The notes: generated from the letters alone by a model not told the origin. A DNA stretch of 64,000 nt from Paralcaligenes ureilyticus (GCF_004346225.1 NZ_SMAJ01000004.1:1-64000), one strand, 5' to 3'; counted from the stretch's first letter, positions 35,519 through 45,213 are shown. Translations and numbers: made by a program.

Positions 35519-37210
35519 TCAGGATTTTGCGGCCCGGTGCTTGAACGAATCGCTGCGGAAACTCACGATGGAATCGGGGTCAACCTTGACATGGACAATG
35601 GAAGGCAGACCCGATTTCAGGGCTTCACGCACGGCGTCTGCGGTTTCGCCCGGCTCGGTAGTGCGCACACCGAAACCGCCGCAACTGCGGGCGAATTCAT
35701 CATAGGGTGGACTGGTGATATCGGCGCCGATATAGCGCTTGCCATAGAAATCGCGCTGATAGGCTTTTTCCGCGCCCCAACAACCGTTATCCATGACCAC
35801 GGTAACCGTCGGGATGTCATGCTGTATCGCGGTGGTGAACTCGGTCATGCCGATGCCGAATCCACCATCGCCCATCAAGGAAACCACCGGACGGTCGGGC
35901 GCGGCCAGCTTTGCCCCGATGCCGGCGGCAAAAGACATTCCCACAAGCCCGAAATCCAGCGGGGTGATTAGCGAAGGCGGCTCGAAATAACTGAGCTGGT
36001 CCGTGGCCTGCATACACAGCGTTCCCGCATCCAGCGTAATGATTGCATCGCGCGGCATCACCGATCGCAGCTCCGCAAACACCTGTGCGGGATTCAGGGG
36101 GGTGTTCTTGCTGGCGCCTAGTTCGGCGCGCTTGTCCAGCAAGGCCTTGCGGTCTTTCAAAAAGCGTTCGTTGCGGGCGCGCCACGGCGCCTGTGATGCA
36201 TCGAACCCTTCGAGTGCCTTCAGCAGGGCGGCGGTCGCCAGGCCGGCGTCTGCGACCACCCCCAGCTCGATGGGATAGTAGCGCCCCACGGCCAGTGGAT
36301 CGATATCTATATGCACGATCTTCGCGGATGGGCTGAAGTTCTCTTCGAAGAAAGTCGTGTTGAAGCCTAGGCGGGTGCCGATGGCCAGAATCAGGTCTGC
36401 GTCGTGCGCCAGGCCGCTGGCCACCGCATTGCCGCGCGGCCCTGCCTGCCCCGCGAACAAGGGGTGGTCATTGGGTACGACGTCTGTGTTGCCGGCCGAA
36501 GCCGCAACCGGTATGCCGGTCTTTTCGGACAGCGCGACCAGGTCGGCGCTGGCTCTTGCCGCCTTGATCCCGCCGCCCGAAATGATGAGCGGCGCGTTCG
36601 CCTTGCGGATGAGCTGCACGATCTGATCGATCTGTGCGGGGGCGGGCGTGCCCAGATGTATGTTTGGACGCGGATCCCACATCTTCTGCGGCGTCTCCAC
36701 GGACTGCGCGAATAGATCGCGTGGAATGTTCAGGACCACGGGGCCCTTGCGACCGAGCGATGCATAGCGGAAAGCCTCGCGCACGAATTCCGGAATACGG
36801 TCGACCTTGGGCACGTTCCAGGTTCGCTTTGTAATGGGGGAGAACAGTCCATGCTGGTCAAACTCCTGCAAGGTGTCCCGGCCTATGTGCGAACTGGAAA
36901 CCAGGCCTGTAATGGCGACGACCGGCGAAAACGCCAGGCTTGCCTGTATCAGGCCCGTGACGAGATTCGATGAACCCGGTCCCGCCTGGCCTGCCAGTAT
37001 CACGCCCGGTTGGCCCGAAATCCGGCCATAGCCGTCTGCCATATGTGTTCCGGAACGTTCGTCCCGCACTCCGATATAGCGGATGGTAGGATGCTCAAAG
37101 AGCGCATCGTAGACTTCCATCGTCGAAGAACCGAGAAGCCCGAATACATGCCGGACTCCCGCCTCTTCGAGCGCCGCAACGAGCGCCTCTCCACCTGTAT
37201 TCATTGCCAT
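35519..37210 (-). CDS. Thiamine diphosphate-dependent enzyme (acetolactate synthase-like)
   Basis: The 563-residue protein has the three ThDP-fold domains. The N-terminal PYR domain carries the conserved glutamate E51 (VRDERSGTHMADGYGR). The central domain follows (GGGIKAARASADLVAL). The PP domain has the ThDP motif MGDGGFGIGM through MDNG. The start FGLLGSSTMEVYDALF resembles sulfoacetaldehyde acetyltransferase and acetolactate synthase N-termini, but the specificity cannot be assigned. No separate regulatory subunit is encoded nearby. It is divergent from the LysR gene at 37325 and followed by the YciI gene. Carboligase or decarboxylase chemistry on a keto acid is expected. Confidence 0.88.
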   Translation of the reverse strand: MAMNTGGEALVAALEEAGVRHVFGLLGSSTMEVYDALFEHPTIRYIGVRDERSGTHMADGYGRISGQPGVILAGQAGPGSSNLVTGLIQASLAFSPVVAITGLVSSSHIGRDTLQEFDQHGLFSPITKRTWNVPKVDRIPEFVREAFRYASLGRKGPVVLNIPRDLFAQSVETPQKMWDPRPNIHLGTPAPAQIDQIVQLIRKANAPLIISGGGIKAARASADLVALSEKTGIPVAASAGNTDVVPNDHPLFAGQAGPRGNAVASGLAHDADLILAIGTRLGFNTTFFEENFSPSAKIVHIDIDPLAVGRYYPIELGVVADAGLATAALLKALEGFDASQAPWRARNERFLKDRKALLDKRAELGASKNTPLNPAQVFAELRSVMPRDAIITLDAGTLCMQATDQLSYFEPPSLITPLDFGLVGMSFAAGIGAKLAAPDRPVVSLMGDGGFGIGMTEFTTAIQHDIPTVTVVMDNGCWGAEKAYQRDFYGKRYIGADITSPPYDEFARSCGGFGVRTTEPGETADAVREALKSGLPSIVHVKVDPDSIVSFRSDSFKHRAAKS

Positions 37211-37324
37211 GCTTTATTCTCCAATTAAAATGCCTATGGGAAGATTACAGAAAGAGCTTATCGTCAATGGCTTGCCGTATCAGGCCATATCAGTTATACA
37301 TTGAACAGAACGACAGGACGGACA

Positions 37325-38302
37325 ATGATGACAACCGCAGACGCTCCCGGCTTCGAGACAGTGGATCTGCAATCGCTCGAATACTTCGTATACATCAGCG
37401 AGCTTGGGAGCTTTTCCAAAGCGTCCTCAATCGTCAATATTTCCCAGCCCACCCTCAGCCGCCATATCCAGCAGTTGGAACAGCAACTGGGCACGCGGTT
37501 GTTCGGGCGGACCGGGCGCGGCGTCGTGTTGACCGAAGCCGGCGATACCCTGTTGCGGCACAGCAGGACCATATTGCGCCAAGCGAAACAGGCATACGCG
37601 GAGGTTTCCGATATTGGCGATAGCCCCTCCGGAACGGTGATTCTCGGACTCGCGCCGATCGCCACGAAAATATTGGGCGCGCCCGTGGCCCGGCAATTTT
37701 TGCGTGCGGCTCCCGCCGCCCGCCTGCAGATCGAGGAGTATTTCACCGGCTTTGTCCAGGAGTGGCTGAGCAAGGGCCGCATCGACATCGGCATTTTCTA
37801 TGACGATGGAATGAATACCTCTCCCGAAGGCGAAATCCTCTGGGAAGAAAAATACGTGCTCATTGGCAGGCGCGATGTGAGCTGGGCGGACAGGCCCTCC
37901 ATCAGGTTCGCCGACCTGACGAGCATACCTCTGGTTCTTCCGAGCGGCCCGCACGGCTTGCGCACCCAGATCGACCGGACTACCATTTCGACCGGCACAT
38001 CGCTGAACATCGTCCACGAGGTCGACGGGCTGAATGCAATCCTCAAACTGGTGCACGAGGGTATCGGCTCCACAATACTTACGCCTCCCGCCCTGAGCAA
38101 CTTCAATCATCTCGAGGACATCATCGCGCGGCCTATCATCGAGCCCGGTATATCTTCGACGGTCGTCGCCGTGCCGTGCTCCACCCGCCCCATGACGAAC
38201 GCAGGCCGGCGACTGCTGCGCATCATACGCGACGAAGCGTGGCGGATACGATCCGCCGACAAGATCAACGATCTACCGCTCGACACGCCGCACAGCTACT
38301 AG
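37325..38302 (+). CDS. LysR-family regulator (Nac/Cbl-like group)
   Basis: The 325-residue protein has a canonical helix-turn-helix (GSFSKASSIVNISQPTLSRH, about residues 28-47), with GRGVVLTEAGDTLLRHS after it. The effector domain (TGFVQEWLSKGRIDIGIFYD, IPLVLPSGPHGLRTQID) closely resembles that of the LysR at 34203. It is transcribed divergently from the ThDP enzyme and YciI genes and convergently with the MmgE/PrpD gene. It probably regulates the ThDP operon. Two adjacent ATGs (37325, 37328) follow AGGACGG. Confidence 0.92.
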   Translation: MMTTADAPGFETVDLQSLEYFVYISELGSFSKASSIVNISQPTLSRHIQQLEQQLGTRLFGRTGRGVVLTEAGDTLLRHSRTILRQAKQAYAEVSDIGDSPSGTVILGLAPIATKILGAPVARQFLRAAPAARLQIEEYFTGFVQEWLSKGRIDIGIFYDDGMNTSPEGEILWEEKYVLIGRRDVSWADRPSIRFADLTSIPLVLPSGPHGLRTQIDRTTISTGTSLNIVHEVDGLNAILKLVHEGIGSTILTPPALSNFNHLEDIIARPIIEPGISSTVVAVPCSTRPMTNAGRRLLRIIRDEAWRIRSADKINDLPLDTPHSY

Positions 38303-38318
38303 CGCGGCCTGCGGATCA

Positions 38319-39815
38319 CTACCTGGCCGCACACAGCAAGCTGCTGATTTTCCTGACCTCGTGTTCCTCCAAGGCATTGATCGCGCCGACGATCGCGGGA
38401 CCGGGCACGTCCATTCCTGCGACGTTGCCGAGAAATTTCTCTTCCAGTGCCGACTGCGACAGCGGGTTGGCGGGTGTGCCCAGATTCTGGTCCATCCGCT
38501 CTTCGAGCGTATCGCCATTCTTCAAATGCGCGTATAGCCATCCCGGGAAATACTCAGGGAACGTGGTTTCCCCGGGTGCGGCCGCCCGATATTCCACTTT
38601 CGCAGCAAGGCCGAGCACGTCTTTGCGCGCAATGCTTTCTTGGGTGAACGTGTCGTGGCTCACCTTGCCGTCGATCAGGCCGGCCGCCACCATGAACGGC
38701 AGGCTGAACTTGGCGGCGTAGGGCGACGTTGGCGAGCGCTTGATATCCTTGGGTTCGCACACCATGGGTATTTCCAGTTCGGGCACCACGCATTCGATCC
38801 GCGCGATGTCGTCCGCTTTTACGCCTTGCTCGAACAGCCTGGCTGCGCAGTCGATGAAGGCGTGCGCAAAGTGGCAGCACGAATAGGGTTTGATCGAGAT
38901 CAGCGCGGTTTCCCAGCGCAGGCCGAGCCCGCCGGTCAGTTGCGCGATATCCGATTGACGGATGTCGCCGTAGGCATTTAAGAACCCGAGCCGACCTTCG
39001 AAGATGCTGGCGGGGCCGGTCATGCCTGCGCGAGCCAGATAGGCCGCGGCAATGCCGGCGTGCGCCGCCCAGCCGGTGTGCAGGATTTTGGAAGCGGACC
39101 CGTCGGTCTGGTATTCGTTGATTCCCGACGCCTGGCTGCCGGCGAGCGAGATGGCGCACTGCAGTTGGCGCGGCGACAGCCCGAGCAGTTTGCCGGCGGC
39201 CGCCGCCGCTCCGAAAACGCCCGCCGTCGACGATGTATGGTACCCGCGGTGATGCATCGTGCCCTTTGCGGCCAGTCCGACGCGGGCGGCTACCTCCCAA
39301 CCGGCCACGAACGCGGTGATCAGGTCGCTGCCCGACAGATTGAGTTCATCGGCCATGGCGAGGACGGTCGGCGCCAGGATGGCGCTGCCATGGACGATGC
39401 CTGCCGTATGGGTGTCGTCGAAATCCAGCACGTGGCAGGCAATGCCGTTGGCCAGCGCCGCGTAGGGCGCGGCTAGCGATACGGAGGTACCCCACACTGT
39501 CGTGCGGCCGGCCGAGCCGGGGATGGCGAGGATTCCGTCCAGGGCTTTGCGCGGCATTTCCTGCTCCGAGCCGCGCAGACCGACGCCGATGGTGTCCAGA
39601 AGGTGGCGCCGCGCCGCATTGATGACTTGCATGTTGAGCTGCTCGAAGCGCAAATCATCCACGAAGCGGGCCAATGTCTGTGCCGGCGTGCTTTCGGCCG
39701 CCGCGAACGGTGGTGCGTGATCGTCGTGATTGGGAGCGCCTTTGGCGCCATGTTGAGGCTTCGCCTCGTTTTGCCGGCCCTGGCGAGCGGGGCTGGCGCT
39801 TTGGCCTGTGGTCAT
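38319..39815 (-). CDS. MmgE/PrpD-family protein
   Basis: The 498-residue protein has the all-helical MmgE/PrpD large domain: ARRHLLDTIGVGLRGSEQEM, ALANGIACHVLDFDDTHTAGIVHGSA and FVAGWEVAARVGLA. A late IKPYSCCHFAHAFIDCA loop holds active-site His and Cys. Members include 2-methylcitrate dehydratase and iminodisuccinate epimerase, so a dehydration or isomerisation is plausible; the substrate is unknown. A polar, low-complexity stretch of about 45 residues precedes the domain. The ATG at 39815 has GGAG upstream; the earlier in-frame start at 39947 is rejected. It is divergent from the SDR. Confidence 0.9.
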   Translation of the reverse strand: MTTGQSASPARQGRQNEAKPQHGAKGAPNHDDHAPPFAAAESTPAQTLARFVDDLRFEQLNMQVINAARRHLLDTIGVGLRGSEQEMPRKALDGILAIPGSAGRTTVWGTSVSLAAPYAALANGIACHVLDFDDTHTAGIVHGSAILAPTVLAMADELNLSGSDLITAFVAGWEVAARVGLAAKGTMHHRGYHTSSTAGVFGAAAAAGKLLGLSPRQLQCAISLAGSQASGINEYQTDGSASKILHTGWAAHAGIAAAYLARAGMTGPASIFEGRLGFLNAYGDIRQSDIAQLTGGLGLRWETALISIKPYSCCHFAHAFIDCAARLFEQGVKADDIARIECVVPELEIPMVCEPKDIKRSPTSPYAAKFSLPFMVAAGLIDGKVSHDTFTQESIARKDVLGLAAKVEYRAAAPGETTFPEYFPGWLYAHLKNGDTLEERMDQNLGTPANPLSQSALEEKFLGNVAGMDVPGPAIVGAINALEEHEVRKISSLLCAAR

Positions 39816-40048
39816 CTTGCTCTCCGTTTGGATTGAATCCTTTCTTGACGACAGCCCGCGATCTGATGACCGCAGGCCCATGAGTTCCTGATGCGATTCT
39901 GACCCGGGAGAGCGCAATCCGCTGCGAATAACAGATATGTTTTGCATCCATGCCGATAGTAAATAATGATTGGCTCACCAGCATCCGTTTTTTCTTTCCC
40001 CACACTTCATCTCCATACGTAGGGGCCGACACAGTCGAAGGAGTCGAA

Positions 40049-40807
40049 TTGGACTTGAAAATTAAAGGTTGTCGCGCGCTCGTCACTGGCGCGAGCGCAG
40101 GTATCGGCGCCGGCATTGCCGAGGTGCTGGCCGGCGAGGGGGTGCATTTAGTTCTTGCCGCACGCAATATGGAGCGGCTGCAGCGAGTCGCGGACGTGAT
40201 TGCATCGCGGTGTCACGCCGCCCCGTATCTGCTGCGGGCCGATCTTGCGAATGAACAGGAGACGGCGCGCCTGGCCGGCACTGCGTGCGAGGTGCTCGGT
40301 GGAATAGACATACTCGTGAATTGCGCTGGCGGGTCGCGTCCCTTCAGGGGCGACGCCAGCGAAAACGAGTGGGCCGAAGCCATCACACTGAACTTCACTG
40401 CCATGCGCCGACTGGCGCTCGCGGTGCTGCCCGGCATGGTGGAGCGCAGGTATGGGCGCATCATCAATTTGTCGGGGTCCATGGAGCCGCGTGGCGTGAA
40501 TGGCGCGAACGTGGCCAAGGGGGCTCTGCACTTGTGGTCGAAGGGATTGTCGTGCGAGGTGGCCAGGGACGGTGTAACCATTAATTGCGTTGCACCTGGC
40601 CGCATTGAGAGCGACCAGGTGCGCAACAGCTTGCACCCTACACAGGAATCTCGCGATGCCTTCATTCGGCAGCATATACCTGCCGGCAAATTCGGCGATC
40701 CCCAGGACGTGGGCCACCTGGTGGCCTTTCTGTGCTCCCCGCTGGCTTGCTATATCACGGGTGCCGTCATTCCCGTCGATGGCGGGATGCATTATTTCGC
40801 TCATTAG
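40049..40807 (+). CDS. SDR-family protein lacking the catalytic tyrosine
   Basis: The 252-residue protein has the SDR cofactor motif TGASAGIGAG (13-22), NCAGG (91-95), N115 and S142/S144. However, the YxxxK motif reads GANVAKG: K157 is kept while the tyrosine position is A153. The rest (APGRIESDQVRNSL, PVDGGMHYF) is normal. A non-oxidoreductase role or an altered mechanism is possible; I recall a recurring subgroup in which this position varies. The start is a TTG at 40049 with AAGGAG 5 bases upstream, giving MDLKIKG. It is divergent from the MmgE/PrpD gene and upstream of the TauE-like gene. Confidence 0.85.
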   Translation: MDLKIKGCRALVTGASAGIGAGIAEVLAGEGVHLVLAARNMERLQRVADVIASRCHAAPYLLRADLANEQETARLAGTACEVLGGIDILVNCAGGSRPFRGDASENEWAEAITLNFTAMRRLALAVLPGMVERRYGRIINLSGSMEPRGVNGANVAKGALHLWSKGLSCEVARDGVTINCVAPGRIESDQVRNSLHPTQESRDAFIRQHIPAGKFGDPQDVGHLVAFLCSPLACYITGAVIPVDGGMHYFAH

Positions 40808-40909
40808 TGAGGGGTTATCCCATTGAAGTGTCACGGATGGCCCAAAGGAAGATAAACTGGCGTCTTCTTGCGCGGCCTCGACGCGCGTCATTCCAGCCAG
40901 GCGGATGAT

Positions 40910-41620
40910 TTGACTGAATTCCAGATTGCGCTGCTAGCGTTCACCGTGTTTGTCGCGGCTGTCACCCAGGGCACCACCAGTATGGGATTCGCGTTGATTT
41001 CCGCGCCGGTGGTTGCGTTGATCGATCCCGGTTTGCTGCCGGTCTGGCTGCTGATCATGATGGTGCCTTTGAACCTTTATGTGGTGCTGCGCGAACGGTT
41101 CGCCATCGATTACTACGCCACGCAATGGATTTCGCTGGGGCGCATCGCGGGCACATTTGGCGGCGTATGGATTCTTGTCGCGATCCCCCTGTCCTGGCTA
41201 AGCGCGCTGATCGGCGTCGCCATTATTCTTGCGTCGCTCGCATCTTTCCTGATTCCCGTCTTCAACCCCGGCAAAAAGGCACTGACAGTTGCCGGGGTCA
41301 TTACCGGGGTCGTGGAAACGGCAACGGGCATTGGCGGGCCGCCTTTGGCCATTGTTTGCCAGCACATGCCGGTCGCCACTTTGCGTGCGACGGCGGCGCT
41401 GTGTTTCCTGATTGGGCAAATCGTGTCGCTGGCCGTTCTGGCGTTAAGCGGCCACACAAGCTTGCATCAATTTACGGCGGCGCTGGCCATGATGCCGGCA
41501 TTGCTGGCAGGGATGTGGGTCAGCCACCTAATCCATCATCGCGTTAACGCAAGAGTCCTGCGCAAGGCAGTGCTGATCTTTGCGCTGATATCGGGCGCTA
41601 TTATTTTGCTGCGCGCTTAG
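40910..41620 (+). CDS. TauE/SafE-family permease
   Basis: The 236-residue membrane protein has about seven or eight helices and the TauE pattern. The first helix is followed by QGTTSMGFALISAPVVALI, and the second half repeats it as GVVETATGIGGPPLAIVCQHM. Members export sulfite or organic sulfonate-derived anions such as sulfoacetate, or import and export other small anions. No ATG is available at the N-terminus. The TTG at 40910 follows AGGCGG; another TTG at 40868 is possible. It lies after the SDR and before the FAD hydroxylase on the same strand. Confidence 0.8.
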   Translation: MTEFQIALLAFTVFVAAVTQGTTSMGFALISAPVVALIDPGLLPVWLLIMMVPLNLYVVLRERFAIDYYATQWISLGRIAGTFGGVWILVAIPLSWLSALIGVAIILASLASFLIPVFNPGKKALTVAGVITGVVETATGIGGPPLAIVCQHMPVATLRATAALCFLIGQIVSLAVLALSGHTSLHQFTAALAMMPALLAGMWVSHLIHHRVNARVLRKAVLIFALISGAIILLRA

Positions 41621-41644
41621 GCGCGGCCCACTGGAGTATTTGGA

Positions 41645-43150
41645 ATGAACGAGCCAGTACTGGTTGTAGGAGCGGGTCCTGTGGGTCTGACGATGGCGCT
41701 GGCACTCAAGCACCGGGGTGTCGAGGTGCGGATCGTCGACAAGGCGGCGGCGCGAACCGACAAGTCCAAAGCGCTGGTGCTTTGGCCGCGCACACTGGAA
41801 ATGCTGGATATGCAAGGTTGCGTACAACCCTTTGTGAATGCCGGTACGAAGGCCGTGGGCGCACGCATTCTCGCTCAAAAAAATGTCTTGGTGCATATTC
41901 GGCTGGATACGGTTCGCGGCGCTTATCCCTATGCACTGATGATCCCGCAAAGCGACACCGAGCGTTTGCTGGAAGAACAACTGGCGCTGATCGGCGTTCA
42001 CGTAGAGCGGCGCGTTGAACTCGTCTCGTTCGTCGATAACGGCGATGACATCACAGCGGTTCTGCGCCATGCCGATGGGCACGACGAAACGGTCACTTCC
42101 CCTTATCTCGCTGGCTGCGACGGCGCACATAGTACCACCCGGCATACGCTTGCCGCGCAGTTCGAGGGCGACACACTGCCCTCGGGCTGGATGCTGGCCG
42201 ATGTGGAACTCGATGGCGAAATTTCGCAAGACGAGTTGACGATTTGCTGGACGCCCGATGGCGTTCTCCTCTTCGTCCCGATCAAGGGGACGCGGTTCCG
42301 CGTCATTGCCGATGTTGGCCTGACGCCTGCCGTCGATGCGTCGCCATTAACGCTGGAAGAAGTCCAAACGCTGCTTGACTTGCGAGGGCCGTCGGGCCTG
42401 CGGGCGCACGATCCGGTGTGGATGAGCCGCTTTCGTATCAATGAGCGCAAGGTCAGGGATTATCGCCAGGGGCGGGTGTTTCTCTGCGGCGATGCGGCGC
42501 ATGTGCATAGTCCGGCAGGTGGACAGGGCATGAATACCGGGATGCAGGACGCTTTCAATCTGGCGTGGAAGCTTGCGATGGTTTGGCATGGCCAGGCGTC
42601 GCCGGCGCTGCTCGACAGTTATTCCCCCGAGCGCAGCGCTATAGGCGATCAGGTTCTGCGTAACGCCGGCAGATTGACCAAAGTGGCGATCTTGCGCAAT
42701 CCGATCCTGCAGAAGATCCGCAATCTTGCCGTGGGTGTTTTGGGTCGCGTTCCGAAGGTGCGTCAGCGTATGGTGGATCAGTTGGCCGAGATGGATCTGC
42801 ACTATCGCAATAGTTCATTGACAGTAACGCCTCAGGGGGCGGCGCGGCATCCGGCGCCGGGCGAGCGCGCACCCGATGTCCCTCTTGCCGCCGGGAGCGG
42901 CGGGGCGTCGCGGCTGCATGACGTACTCGCCACCGGGAAGTTCGCGGCGCTATCCGTTGCGGCGGCGGCTGTGAATGTGCCCGATGCCTTGCAATCCATC
43001 GCCACCGCTGCCGGCGCTGGCGCCGATCAATATTACGAGGCCGGCTACGTCTATCTGATTCGGCCGGATGCGTACGTGGCAATGAGCACGAAGAGCGACA
43101 ATGCTGCTGCAATCATTTCAGCCCTGGAGCGGCTCGCGGCCGGCGCATAG
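41645..43150 (+). CDS. FAD-dependent aromatic hydroxylase (PheA/MhpA/TfdB-like)
   Basis: The 501-residue flavoprotein hydroxylase has the dinucleotide site GAGPVGLTMALALKHRG, the DG motif GCDGAHSTTRHTL and the GD motif VFLCGDAAHVHSPAGGQGMNTG. A thioredoxin-like C-terminal domain (about residues 400-501) is typical of phenol 2-monooxygenase-type enzymes. It uses NAD(P)H and O2 to hydroxylate an aromatic ring; the substrate is unknown. GGAG lies about 9 bases before the ATG. It is 24 bases after the TauE-like gene, suggesting a transport and hydroxylation pair. Confidence 0.92.
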   Translation: MNEPVLVVGAGPVGLTMALALKHRGVEVRIVDKAAARTDKSKALVLWPRTLEMLDMQGCVQPFVNAGTKAVGARILAQKNVLVHIRLDTVRGAYPYALMIPQSDTERLLEEQLALIGVHVERRVELVSFVDNGDDITAVLRHADGHDETVTSPYLAGCDGAHSTTRHTLAAQFEGDTLPSGWMLADVELDGEISQDELTICWTPDGVLLFVPIKGTRFRVIADVGLTPAVDASPLTLEEVQTLLDLRGPSGLRAHDPVWMSRFRINERKVRDYRQGRVFLCGDAAHVHSPAGGQGMNTGMQDAFNLAWKLAMVWHGQASPALLDSYSPERSAIGDQVLRNAGRLTKVAILRNPILQKIRNLAVGVLGRVPKVRQRMVDQLAEMDLHYRNSSLTVTPQGAARHPAPGERAPDVPLAAGSGGASRLHDVLATGKFAALSVAAAAVNVPDALQSIATAAGAGADQYYEAGYVYLIRPDAYVAMSTKSDNAAAIISALERLAAGA

Positions 43151-43387
43151 ATATCATTTAACGGGAATGAAATCATTATTGGCCGCTTGGCTAAAGAAAG
43201 CGCCGGCATTGCCGTTAACTTGACCGATAAGGCAGGGGTTACCTCTATCACTGCCGTCGCCCCGGTTCCTTTTGGTTGTGTCAAGGGGGGAAAAAGACCG
43301 TCGAAGGCCTGCCCCCCCACACGCCGGGACTGGGTCGACAACGCGGTGTCTTAACCTCCACCCCACTTTATAAAAGGGCCATTGGCG

Positions 43388-45193
43388 ATGAAAAAAATCG
43401 GATTCCTCTCAAAAATAAAAATTCGCACCAGCCTGATCCTGGTGTTGGCCTTTTTCCTGATCGCGCTTTTGTTGGGCGCTGCGGTGGGCCTGTGGTCGAT
43501 CTACACGGATAATCAAGTACTGCAGCGCCTGTCGCAGAACCAATCGGCGGATCTGACACTGAACCAGGCGGTGGTGCAGTACAAGAACGCTCAGGTCGCT
43601 CTGGGGCGGGCGTATGCGAGCTATATCGCCAATGGGGATGCCTCCAAATATGTCGCGGACAAGGCCGCCGGTGGTGATCGCGCGCAGTATGCCTCGGTGC
43701 TGGGGCTTGACACCAAGGGGCATATGGATGACGCCAAGCAGGCCATCCGCACGTCGACGGAGAGCTTTCAGTCTTACATGAAAATGATCCAGGCGGGGCG
43801 CGCTTCGGTTCACGACAAACTGGCCAACGCCTATGACACACTCATGAAGCAGGGGGTGGCCCCGCTGGTGGAGGATCTCGAGGCGGGAAAGCCCGCTGCC
43901 TTTGTCGATCACCTTTCAAAGGTCACCCGTCCGGCTGAGAACGCTTTTTCCCAGGCATTGGGATTCGTCCATGGGCGGGAGTGGAGCAGCATGAGCCAGA
44001 TCCGGGAGAATCAAGCGACCTACTACCAGCGATTGATGCTTGGGGTTGGCATCTCCATGGCCATGTGTCTCCTGATGGCGGTGGTGGCGTACTTGTTCCT
44101 CGGGCGCGTGGTGCTGCGTCCGTTGCATACAGCCCGCTCGCATTTTGCACGGATTGCCAAGGGCGATCTGACCGATCGCATCGAGGTCTGGTCGAAAAAT
44201 GAAATTGGGCTGCTCTTTGAAGAACTGCGGCGCATGCAGCAGTCGCTGGTGCACACGGTCTCGACGGTGCGCGAAGGGGTGAGTGAGATCACGCTCGGAT
44301 CGCGCGAGATTTTCACCGGCAACACGGATTTAAGCAGCCGCACAGAGCAGCAGGCGGCTTCCTTGCAGGAAACCGCGGCCAGCATGGAGGAGCTCTCGAG
44401 CACCGTCAAGCAAAATACGGACAACGCAATGCAGGCCGATCAACTCGCCAAGAAGGCCTCTGAGGTCGCGCAGCGTGGCGGTGCGGCAGTAACCGGCGTT
44501 GAGGGATCCATGGAAAAAATTTCGGCCAGTGCGAACAAGATTTCCGAAATCGTGAGTGTGATCGATGGCATTGCGTTTCAGACCAATATCCTGGCGCTGA
44601 ACGCGGCCGTGGAGGCCGCACGAGCGGGCGAGCAGGGCAGAGGCTTTGCGGTGGTTGCCGCCGAGGTTCGCTCGCTGGCGCAACGCAGCGCCCAGGCTGC
44701 CAAAGAAGTCAAAGTGCTGATCGAGGAGTCCATGACGTGTGTCAAGGCGGGCTCCGACCAAGTATATCAGGCGAGAGCGATCATGCAGGAGGTGGTCGAA
44801 TCGGTAGCCGGCGTGACGACTATTATGAACGAGATCGCCTCAGCGTCGCGCGAGCAGTCCGAGGGTATTGGGCAGGTTAACCAGGCGGTTTCGCAAATGG
44901 ATGCGGTGACGCAACAAAATGCCGCGCTGGTGCAAGAGGCGGCAGCCGCCTCCGGCTCACTTCGGGATCAGGCTGCGCGGCTGCACGAGGCGGTCGAGAT
45001 TTTCAAGCTGAACGCCGCTCCTGTCCTGGAAGGGGATGGTCCTGGGGTGCGCGCCGAAGTGCCCGCGCAAGCCGCGGTGCCGGCACTAGAGCTTGCGCAA
45101 GTGGCGCCGCCGGCACCGCGCCAAAAAGCCGCAGCCTTGCGACCTGCCCTTGCGGCGGCTGGCGCGGCGGGAGACGAGTGGACGGAGTTCTAG
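43388..45193 (+). CDS. Methyl-accepting chemotaxis protein with C-terminal CheR-type tether
   Basis: The 601-residue receptor has a first membrane helix ([20 protein letters not shown], about residues 16-36), a four-helix periplasmic ligand domain of the Tar type, and a second helix near 210. HAMP ([20 protein letters not shown]) and a cytoplasmic coiled-coil with the signalling hairpin [20 protein letters not shown] follow. The C-terminus ends in EWTEF, a match to the x-[HFYW]-x2-[HFYW] pentapeptide that binds CheR or CheB. The ligand is unknown. The ATG at 43388 is preferred to a TTG six bases upstream. The 237 bases before it hold no convincing gene. Confidence 0.93.
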   Translation: MKKIGFLSKIKIRTSLILVLAFFLIALLLGAAVGLWSIYTDNQVLQRLSQNQSADLTLNQAVVQYKNAQVALGRAYASYIANGDASKYVADKAAGGDRAQYASVLGLDTKGHMDDAKQAIRTSTESFQSYMKMIQAGRASVHDKLANAYDTLMKQGVAPLVEDLEAGKPAAFVDHLSKVTRPAENAFSQALGFVHGREWSSMSQIRENQATYYQRLMLGVGISMAMCLLMAVVAYLFLGRVVLRPLHTARSHFARIAKGDLTDRIEVWSKNEIGLLFEELRRMQQSLVHTVSTVREGVSEITLGSREIFTGNTDLSSRTEQQAASLQETAASMEELSSTVKQNTDNAMQADQLAKKASEVAQRGGAAVTGVEGSMEKISASANKISEIVSVIDGIAFQTNILALNAAVEAARAGEQGRGFAVVAAEVRSLAQRSAQAAKEVKVLIEESMTCVKAGSDQVYQARAIMQEVVESVAGVTTIMNEIASASREQSEGIGQVNQAVSQMDAVTQQNAALVQEAAAASGSLRDQAARLHEAVEIFKLNAAPVLEGDGPGVRAEVPAQAAVPALELAQVAPPAPRQKAAALRPALAAAGAAGDEWTEF

Positions 45194-45213
45194 GCTACCA
45201 GGACTGTTGCTCT

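Noticed and set aside
43151-43387. Coding-like plus frame after the FAD hydroxylase stop and a minus frame in the same place
   Set aside because: Neither has a start with a ribosome site or a recognisable domain, and each lies only in a 237-base gap.
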